Shown here: positions 1 through 5,459 of the stretch, piece after piece
Layout of the letters: each line of letters opens with the position of its first letter
Numbering within the stretch: the first letter of the stretch is position 1
DNA from: an uncultured Opitutia bacterium
GTDB lineage: Bacteria; Verrucomicrobiota; Verrucomicrobiia; Opitutales; UBA953
Direction of reading: 5' to 3'
DNA length: 6,270 nt
Assembly: GCA_903929325.1 (NCBI GenBank)
Contig: CAIYUD010000133.1
Coordinates: 1 to 6,270 of the forward strand
The notes under the pieces: model-generated
Told to the model about the DNA's origin: nothing
The model's database searches: none
The model's input: only the letters and a program-made list of their open reading frames with translations
Program-made: the position numbers and the translations under genes

Positions 1-1091
1 CCCTTCGCGGCATTCCCGCTAATGTCGATGCAGCTGTACATATTTCCTACGACGAAGCTGCGAAGTCGCAACTGCACCCCCTCGCAGTCGCCCTCCAAAA
101 ACGCATGGAAAAACTTGGCGAACAACTCGACCCAGTGGCGGCCAAGAACAATAAGGCGCTTTTAAATCGCTTAGGCCTAAAGCCTGACGGTACACACATC
201 ATTAAGCTGGGAATCCGCATCACGAAGGGCGAAGGCGAAGAAGGTCCGGATTATTCTTTCTACGGCGTCATCCACCTCGACCTTCTTAAATCTGCTTTTG
301 ACACCTTCGCTAAAGAACAAGGCGTCAGCCCAGTTGTCATCGGCGACCTTACTGGATGGGAAGGCAGCAAACTGGTAATCGCACTTTTGAAAGCGCTCAA
401 TCAAGACGTTGGGACTGAAGAATCGGCCATGGAGGTGCTCAAGGACTACGCCGTCGTCATGCCCGAAGATAATGTGCTTATCTTATCACCCGTCCGCGAG
501 ATGAGTACGGCCCTCGCATGCTGGCGTAATAAAAAACCGAGCTTCGAGTTGCCCGCCAGCGCGCAGGCCGAAGTCGTTGCCACCCCTTTACACCACACGC
601 AAATTTACGCCAACGTCCGCAAGATCCAAGAAGCCGTCGACCCTGAATCATTAAAAACCGACAAACTTGGTTTCAAAGATGTGATGTTTGTTGTCGGCGA
701 AGACACTAAAGATTTCCTCATGCGCGCGAAGGTCAACTTCAGCGATGAAGCAAAAGCTAAGACCGCCGCACAAGAAATCACCTCTGCGCTAGCCATTGGC
801 AACTTGGGAACCGTAGAGGCTGATGAAGATGACGCTGACACGAAGTACTATAAGAGTGAAGCGGCAGACTTCCTTGCAGGCATCAAAACCACTCAGGAAG
901 GTGCAACAGTCTCCATCCGCAGTGCATACAACTTAGACCATGCCAAAGTTCTCTTCGGCAAGCTAGGCGACAAGGTAGAACAAATGGCACGCGAGGCAGC
1001 GAAAGAAAAAGCGACCCCTGCACCTGCATCTGTCGAAGACGAAGAAATGGATGCACCCGCAAAAGCTCCTGCACCCAAGAAGACTAAATAA
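1..1091 (+). CDS. Exported protein of unknown function, tandem paralogue A (5' end outside window)
   Basis: The reading frame is open from the left edge (first whole codon at base 3), so the ATG at 105 is internal; 362 residues are visible before the TAA. I do not recognise the family. The protein aligns with the next gene from end to end: D-A-A-V-H-I-S at visible residues 9-15, a strand-helix unit at 84-106, G-x-x-x-W-E at 114-120, a unit at 224-263 ending near A-I-G-N-L, and a last unit at 289-323. The signal peptide of the neighbour lies about 20 residues before the A-V-H-I-S motif, so here the start and a probable signal peptide should lie just outside the window; export is inferred from this. 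No cysteine-pair or catalytic motif stands out. The C-terminal tail (about 325-362) is low-complexity, rich in Ala, Pro, Lys and Glu. A 23-bp gap to the next gene suggests one transcript. Confidence 0.8.
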   Translation, partial: LRGIPANVDAAVHISYDEAAKSQLHPLAVALQKRMEKLGEQLDPVAAKNNKALLNRLGLKPDGTHIIKLGIRITKGEGEEGPDYSFYGVIHLDLLKSAFDTFAKEQGVSPVVIGDLTGWEGSKLVIALLKALNQDVGTEESAMEVLKDYAVVMPEDNVLILSPVREMSTALACWRNKKPSFELPASAQAEVVATPLHHTQIYANVRKIQEAVDPESLKTDKLGFKDVMFVVGEDTKDFLMRAKVNFSDEAKAKTAAQEITSALAIGNLGTVEADEDDADTKYYKSEAADFLAGIKTTQEGATVSIRSAYNLDHAKVLFGKLGDKVEQMAREAAKEKATPAPASVEDEEMDAPAKAPAPKKTK

Positions 1092-1114
1092 ATTTAAACA
1101 CTAAACCTAAAATC

Positions 1115-2161
1115 ATGAAACCCATCCTCCTCACAGCGCTCGTCGCGTTCTCTGCCGTCGTCTCAGCCGGTCTACCTACCAGTGGCCTGCCCTCTGACAG
1201 CACGGACATTGCCGTGCATATTTCCAACGAGACAATCGACAAAACCCAAATTGGTAAGGCCCTAACCGATGCCTTTATCGGCGAGATTGAGGCCAATACA
1301 GTTGTCGTTGCCTTGAAGAATGAACTCGGGTTCGTACTCGACGAGGACTTCCGCGACGTGACCGTCGTCGCCAAAGCCGGCGACGAGAAGAGCGTCATCG
1401 CACTTATCCGTGGAAAATTCAATAAGGCCCGCATCGAAGCATTCGCCGCAGCCAACAAAGTACCCAACCGCACCGTCAAAGGCCTGAAGGCTTGGGACTC
1501 CCAAGCCTTCGGTAACGCCATTGCCAAAGCCGCTGGATCTGAGCCAAACAAGAGCAATCCAAGCATAACCGTCGAACTGGTAATCGTCGACGGCAACACC
1601 ATCGTCGCTGCCGAAACCTCGAACATCGAGCGCGCAGTTACCGCTGCCACATCGAGCAAGCCCTGGAAACATGCCGGCCTAACGACTGCGGATGCCTCTG
1701 TAAAAAATGGCTGGTTACTCATCTCGGCTAATGTTGCCGCAATCGAGGAAGCTGAAGCCGCAAAGCGCAAACCAGATGCTACGACGTCGACTGAAGGTAA
1801 AGCCGCTCTCGCTAAACGCAGCGGTGTCAAAACCGTCATTGTAGCTTTGGGCGAAAGCGCCACCGACGTAACCCTCCGTGTTCACGCTGATTTCGTTGAT
1901 GAAGCTGCAGCTAAGAAAAATATTAGCCAAGCAAAGGGCACGCTCGGCTTTGGCAGCATGTTAACCATGCCTGCCGATGGTGATTCCGCAGAAGTTGCGG
2001 CCAATAAAGCCACTGGGTCCGATCTGATTCGCCGCATCACCATCACACAAAATGGTGCAGCGGGTGATGCGACACTCGACTACCCTATTCAGAAGCTAGC
2101 CCAAAGCATCGTCCGTGCCGCAGAAGCACGTCGTGAGAAGGCCGCTGGCAAAGGTAAGTAA
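1115..2161 (+). CDS. Exported protein of unknown function, tandem paralogue B
   Basis: This is a complete 348-residue protein with a typical signal peptide: M-K-P, then a hydrophobic stretch (residues 4-16) and a likely signal peptidase I site after V-S-A at 16-18. It is therefore probably periplasmic. The ATG at 1115 is chosen because it gives this signal peptide exactly; it has no Shine-Dalgarno, only an A/T-rich leader. The mature part is Ala-rich and holds at least two similar units, each a hydrophobic strand, an acidic turn and an Ala-rich amphipathic helix (about 82-115 and 239-275). Aligned blocks shared with the upstream gene include I-A-V-H-I-S (32-37), L-G-F (71-73), the unit at 237-275 and R-I-T-I-T-Q (307-312). 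The C-terminus is basic (Arg/Lys). No enzyme motif is visible. A strong terminator follows 20 bases after the stop. I cannot assign a function; a structural, binding or chaperone-like envelope role is as likely as an enzyme. Confidence 0.85.
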   Translation: MKPILLTALVAFSAVVSAGLPTSGLPSDSTDIAVHISNETIDKTQIGKALTDAFIGEIEANTVVVALKNELGFVLDEDFRDVTVVAKAGDEKSVIALIRGKFNKARIEAFAAANKVPNRTVKGLKAWDSQAFGNAIAKAAGSEPNKSNPSITVELVIVDGNTIVAAETSNIERAVTAATSSKPWKHAGLTTADASVKNGWLLISANVAAIEEAEAAKRKPDATTSTEGKAALAKRSGVKTVIVALGESATDVTLRVHADFVDEAAAKKNISQAKGTLGFGSMLTMPADGDSAEVAANKATGSDLIRRITITQNGAAGDATLDYPIQKLAQSIVRAAEARREKAAGKGK

Positions 2162-2180
2162 TCTTTAAGCGACTCTCTCC

Positions 2181-2209
2181 AAAAAGGGCGACCGCTGGTC
2201 GCCCTTTTT
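2181..2209 (+). terminator. Rho-independent terminator after the paralogue pair
   Basis: The arm AAAAAGGGCGACC (2181-2193), a three-base GCT loop and the arm GGTCGCCCTTTTT (2197-2209) form a perfect 13-bp stem with a GC core and a run of five T. It starts 20 bases after the stop of the second gene and lies 35 bases before the next start, so it closes the first transcription unit. The A run on the left side gives it the shape of a bidirectional terminator, though no minus-strand gene lies immediately to its right. Confidence 0.92.
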
Positions 2210-2244
2210 ATTGCGAGAATACAACGACCCGACATACTTATTAT

Positions 2245-2970
2245 ATGAATTTTCGGCGTCGGACTGTTTGGTTGGTCGCCAGCCTAGCGTTAACCGCGGC
2301 TATGATATTCTGGTTCAGGCGAGGTACAGACCTGTCACTCGAACGCAATCACAGCACCGTTGGACGTGTATTCATTCCTGCCGCCCAGAAATCAGCAGCA
2401 GGTTTAAAAATCACAGGCGCGCCCGCGCTGATTGATGAGATAAGTCGTGTGAGCTCGACACGTGATCGCCTCGTTGCGGCTTTTAAATCAACCCAAAGCC
2501 CAACCATTGATTTTGGCTTTGGACCTGGTGACGAGAGTGTGGAAGTTGCGCCTGCAACGGAGAGCCGCATTGGCCTGCCAGCGATCGCAGATACATTGCT
2601 TAAAGCCCAAGACAACCCGTTGCTCATCGTGCACATCCGTGAACCCGCGCGCTTGGCCCAAGTTGCCGCACGGCGTAGCTGGATTGGCCCTCTTGCGGGC
2701 GACGTCTTTGCGTCTGCCCAATCCATCAGCATAGCTGTTGATGAGGATACTGAAGCTGGCCGACTGCACGTTACCTTTGCGCTCGAGTTTCCGGACAGCG
2801 ACGCCGCCGAAGCCGCACTCAAACGCTTAACGTCTGCGCAAGGTGACTATGCTCAGTTAGGTTTTATTGCCCGACCGGGTTATGAACGTGTTGTCCGCCG
2901 CACACGGCTAGTTGTGATTCGGATAGACGTGCAGTCAAACGAAGCCGCCGAGTACCTACCGCCACGGTAA
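2245..2970 (+). CDS. Membrane-anchored protein of unknown function, distant relative of the upstream pair
   Basis: The protein has 241 residues. Residues 1-6 hold three arginines, followed by one hydrophobic segment (about 7-24) and then R-R-G. There is no small-residue cleavage site, so an uncleaved N-terminal anchor with the rest in the periplasm is likely. I do not recognise a family. The region 122-198 resembles the second half of the two upstream proteins: L-L-I-V-H-I followed by a helix, then a strand at 158-165, an acidic turn, and L-H-V-T-F-A-L-E-F (174-182) leading into an Ala-rich helix (186-195). Only this C-terminal unit seems shared; the N-terminal half (40-110) has no clear counterpart. 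The ATG at 2245 lacks a Shine-Dalgarno and follows an A/T-rich stretch. The gene comes after a terminator, so it needs its own promoter or read-through. It meets hisI tail to tail with a single base between the stop codons. Confidence 0.75.
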   Translation: MNFRRRTVWLVASLALTAAMIFWFRRGTDLSLERNHSTVGRVFIPAAQKSAAGLKITGAPALIDEISRVSSTRDRLVAAFKSTQSPTIDFGFGPGDESVEVAPATESRIGLPAIADTLLKAQDNPLLIVHIREPARLAQVAARRSWIGPLAGDVFASAQSISIAVDEDTEAGRLHVTFALEFPDSDAAEAALKRLTSAQGDYAQLGFIARPGYERVVRRTRLVVIRIDVQSNEAAEYLPPR

Positions 2971-2971
2971 A

Positions 2972-3385
2972 TTAGGCAACGAACTCAAGGGTGCCGTCCG
3001 ACTTTAATCGACGGTAGTAACAACCTGAACGCGTACGTCCATTTGACCCCTTGGTGTGACAAGCGCCCTGCCCCGCTGGCTTCACACGGTAAAGGATCGA
3101 GTTCTGCTCGCAATTCACACGCACTTCAAGGAGCTCAAGAAAATCGCCAGAGGTCAGCCCTTTAATCCACAGCTCATTCCGCGAGGTCGACCAAAAGGTA
3201 GCTTTCTTTTCTTTAAGGGCGGTTTCTAAGGCCAGCTGGTTCACATATCCCACAATCAGGACTTCACCCGTGGCAGCGTCTTGGGCTACGGCGGGGATGA
3301 CGTCTTCTTTGCCAGAAGCGATTTTACGGAGCTTGCCGAAATCAAGGGTCAGCGCTTGGCCTTCTTCTAGAGCGGGATTTGACAT
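2972..3385 (-). CDS. hisI: Phosphoribosyl-AMP cyclohydrolase, monofunctional HisI, variant metal site
   Basis: This enzyme hydrolyses the adenine ring of phosphoribosyl-AMP to give ProFAR, the third step of histidine synthesis, in the cytoplasm. The family core is clear: G-E-V-L-I-V-G-Y-V-N at 40-49, F-W-S-T-S-R-N-E-L-W-x-K-G-x-T-S-G at 64-80, then Cys92, A-C-H-T (108-111, Cys109) and G-C-Y-Y-R-R (121-126, Cys122). These three cysteines match the zinc ligands of the family. Two things differ from the classical enzyme. The D-C-D-x-D motif credited with binding magnesium reads N-C-E-Q-N (91-95), and the last two cysteines are 13 residues apart instead of the usual 7. I believe a similar variant occurs in related phyla, from memory only. 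There is no fused HisE domain. I chose the ATG at 3385 (137 residues): the in-frame ATG at 3421 adds 12 basic, unconserved residues and lies inside the inverted repeat. No Shine-Dalgarno is seen. Divergent from tkt. Confidence 0.93.
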   Translation of the reverse strand: MSNPALEEGQALTLDFGKLRKIASGKEDVIPAVAQDAATGEVLIVGYVNQLALETALKEKKATFWSTSRNELWIKGLTSGDFLELLEVRVNCEQNSILYRVKPAGQGACHTKGSNGRTRSGCYYRRLKSDGTLEFVA

Positions 3386-3397
3386 GATTCTAAGGAA

Positions 3398-3438
3398 GGG
3401 GCGGGATTGCCTTCCATTCAAGGCTGGAATCCCGCCCC
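3398..3438. repeat. Strong inverted repeat between divergent hisI and tkt (candidate operator or leader hairpin)
   Basis: The outer arms GGGGCGGGATT (3398-3408) and AATCCCGCCCC (3428-3438) are perfect reverse complements. Inside them GCCTT (3409-3413) and AAGGC (3420-3424) pair around a six-base loop, leaving only TGG (3425-3427) unpaired, for 16 base pairs in all. The element fills 41 of the 79 bases between the two start codons, 12 bases from the hisI start and 26 from the tkt start. Neither side has a T run, so it is not a standard terminator. It could be a regulator binding site serving both genes, a hairpin in one or both mRNA leaders, or a dispersed palindromic repeat. The structure is seen directly; the role is inference. 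Confidence 0.7.
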
Positions 3439-3464
3439 AGTGCCCCCTATCCGTCAGTTACCTT

Positions 3465-5456
3465 ATGCCACTCGACACTCAAGCCCTCCAACGTGCCGCC
3501 AACGAAGCACGTGGCCTTGCCATGGATGCGGTCGCCGCCTGCCACTCAGGTCACCTCGGCCTCCCCCTTGGCTCGGCGGAAATCGGCGCCGCCCTTTACG
3601 GAGATTTCCTTCGTCATAATCCAGCCGACGCTACCTGGCCAAATCGCGACCGCTTTGTGCTCTCCGCGGGACATGGCTCGATGTTTATCTATGGCTGGTT
3701 ACACCTTGCTGGCTTTGACCTCTCGATGGATGAGGTGAAAGCTTTCCGCAAGCTCCACAGCAAGACTCCAGGTCACCCAGAATTTGGTGAGACCGCAGGC
3801 GTCGAAGCAACCACTGGACCCTTGGGACAAGGCACCGGCAACCTCGTGGGTATGGCGATTTCGGCAAAAATGGCCGCGGCACATTTCAACACAGCGGAAC
3901 ACACCATCTTCAATCACCTCATCGTCGGTCTCGCCGGTGACGGTTGTTTACAAGAAGGGATCTCGCATGAGGCAGCTTCGTTCGCAGGACGCTTTGGCTT
4001 GGATAACCTCGTCATGCTTTATGACTCTAACGATGTCACCCTGGACGCCATGGCTTCCAAGACGCAGAACGAAGACACCGCCAAACGCTACCAAGCCTGC
4101 AACTGGGATGTCACCACCCTGCCCAACGGTCACGACATTGCCGCCATTTCTGCTGCCCTTGAAGCAGCTCGCAAGGCTACCAACGGCAAACCCAAGCTCA
4201 TCATCTGTAAGACCACCATCGCTAAAGGCATTCCAGAAGTTCAAGGCACCAGTAAAGGCCACGGTGAAGCCGGCGTGAAATTTATTCCTGCCGCCCGCAA
4301 GGCGCTTGGCCTACCCGACGAAACCTTCTTTGTCTCTCCAGAGACGCGTGCTTACTTCACCGCACGCAAAGCAGTGCAAGCACAGGCGCATGCAAACTGG
4401 AAACAGACGTTTGCTGCTTGGACAAAAGCCAACCCTGAAAAAGCCGCCCAACTTACCAAGGGTCTTGCTTGTAATCATGGCGAAGCCAACGAGCTGCTCG
4501 CTGCCATTCCTGAATTCGGTAAAAACACCCACGCAACACGTGTCTCAGGTGAGATTGCGCTCAACGCAGTTGCGAAGGCATCCCCGCTAATTCTTTCAGG
4601 TTCCGCAGACTTACACGGTTCGACGAAAAATTACCTCAAGGACATGGGCGATTTCGACATCGCAACGCCCTCTGGTCGCAATCTGTACTTTGGTATCCGC
4701 GAGCACGTGATGGGTGCGATCCTCAACGGCATTGCCTATCACGGAATCTTTAAGGCATCCGGCGCCACCTTCCTGACGTTCTCGGATTACCTTCGACCGT
4801 CCATTCGCGTGGCCGCCCTCGCGAAATTGCAGGCTTTCTATATCTTTACGCATGACTCCGTCGGCGTCGGTGAAGACGGCCCAACCCACCAACCTGTTGA
4901 GACGGTGGCGGCACTGCGTTGCATACCGAATCTCGATGTTGTGCGCCCCGGTGATGCCGAAGAATGTGCTGCGGCCTATGCCCATGCAGTTTCACGTCGC
5001 GAAGGCCCCGTTGCGCTGATCCTCTCCCGTCAAAACCTACCCTCACTCGACGCAATTCCTGTGGCCACACGTCGACAAGGCACCCTTCGTGGTGGCTACA
5101 TTGCACGCAAGGAAAGCGCCGCCTTAACGCATATCTTACTGGCAACGGGCAGCGAACTTTCACTGGCAATCGCCGCCGCAGAAAAAATTGGTCCAAGCGT
5201 ACGCGTCGTCTCACTCCCTTCGTTGGAAGTATTCGCCCGTCAGCCTCAATCCTACCGCGACGAAGTCCTTCCGCCGAACTGCAGCAAGCGCGTCAGTGTC
5301 GAAGCAGGCAATACTCAGCCTTGGGGTCGACTCGTGGGCCTTACCGGAAAGTCAATTGGCACGGATCGCTTTGGATTAAGCGCACCTGGCGACACCGTTA
5401 TGCGCGAACTTGGCATAACCGTCGAAGCGGTTGTGGCTGCGGCTCAGTCTCTCTAA
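3465..5456 (+). CDS. tkt: Transketolase
   Basis: This thiamine-diphosphate enzyme moves two-carbon units between ketose and aldose phosphates in the non-oxidative pentose phosphate pathway. All three domains are present in 663 residues, the usual length. The N-terminal ThDP-binding domain has H-S-G-H-L-G (His30), S-A-G-H-G-S (His70), G-P-L-G-Q-G (118-123), the metal and diphosphate motif G-D-G-C-L-Q-E-G (158-165, Asp159) with Asn189, and G-H-G (His267). The pyrimidine-binding domain has the catalytic glutamate in G-I-R-E-H (Glu413), F-L-T-F-S-D-Y (436-442), T-H-D-S (462-465), G-E-D-G-P-T-H-Q-P with His475, and S-R-Q-N (Arg522). The C-terminal domain includes A-T-G-S-E-L (560-565). No key residue is missing. 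The ATG at 3465 is chosen because family homology begins just after it; the frame stays open upstream only through antisense hisI. No Shine-Dalgarno is visible. The paired domains distinguish it from DXP synthase, which lacks this GDGCLQEG context. Confidence 0.97.
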   Translation: MPLDTQALQRAANEARGLAMDAVAACHSGHLGLPLGSAEIGAALYGDFLRHNPADATWPNRDRFVLSAGHGSMFIYGWLHLAGFDLSMDEVKAFRKLHSKTPGHPEFGETAGVEATTGPLGQGTGNLVGMAISAKMAAAHFNTAEHTIFNHLIVGLAGDGCLQEGISHEAASFAGRFGLDNLVMLYDSNDVTLDAMASKTQNEDTAKRYQACNWDVTTLPNGHDIAAISAALEAARKATNGKPKLIICKTTIAKGIPEVQGTSKGHGEAGVKFIPAARKALGLPDETFFVSPETRAYFTARKAVQAQAHANWKQTFAAWTKANPEKAAQLTKGLACNHGEANELLAAIPEFGKNTHATRVSGEIALNAVAKASPLILSGSADLHGSTKNYLKDMGDFDIATPSGRNLYFGIREHVMGAILNGIAYHGIFKASGATFLTFSDYLRPSIRVAALAKLQAFYIFTHDSVGVGEDGPTHQPVETVAALRCIPNLDVVRPGDAEECAAAYAHAVSRREGPVALILSRQNLPSLDAIPVATRRQGTLRGGYIARKESAALTHILLATGSELSLAIAAAEKIGPSVRVVSLPSLEVFARQPQSYRDEVLPPNCSKRVSVEAGNTQPWGRLVGLTGKSIGTDRFGLSAPGDTVMRELGITVEAVVAAAQSL

Positions 5457-5459
5457 AAC

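Noticed and set aside
1084..1863. A 259-codon open frame on the minus strand opposite the second exported protein
   Set aside because: It is the shadow of an Ala-rich, GC-biased gene; its translation has no domain-like pattern, and the plus-strand gene has a signal peptide and a paralogue.
2211..2244. Possible promoter just after the terminator (TTGCGA with TACTTA or TATTAT)
   Set aside because: The spacing is 18 or 22 bases with poor matches, and the transcript would begin almost at the ATG; not strong enough to annotate.
2211..2435. A 74-codon plus-strand frame overlapping the start of the anchored protein gene
   Set aside because: It overlaps the 2245 gene in another frame, has mixed composition with no motif, and competes with a frame that has a clear membrane anchor and similarity to its neighbours.
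2994..3014. Imperfect hairpin CCGTCCGA / TCGACGG near the convergent end of hisI
   Set aside because: The stem is seven pairs with a bulge, has no T run, and lies in hisI codons; it is too weak to call a terminator.
3386..3421. A 12-residue N-terminal extension of HisI from an upstream ATG
   Set aside because: The added residues are basic, unlike the family, and are encoded by the inverted repeat; the ATG at 3385 gives a normal HisI N-terminus.
3270..3464. A longer transketolase reading frame starting 65 codons upstream
   Set aside because: The extra stretch is mostly antisense to hisI, has no transketolase homology and crosses the inverted repeat; the family match begins right after the ATG at 3465.
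4611..5214. Minus-strand open frames opposite tkt
   Set aside because: They are antisense shadows of a strongly conserved transketolase; their translations are Arg/His-rich and look random.
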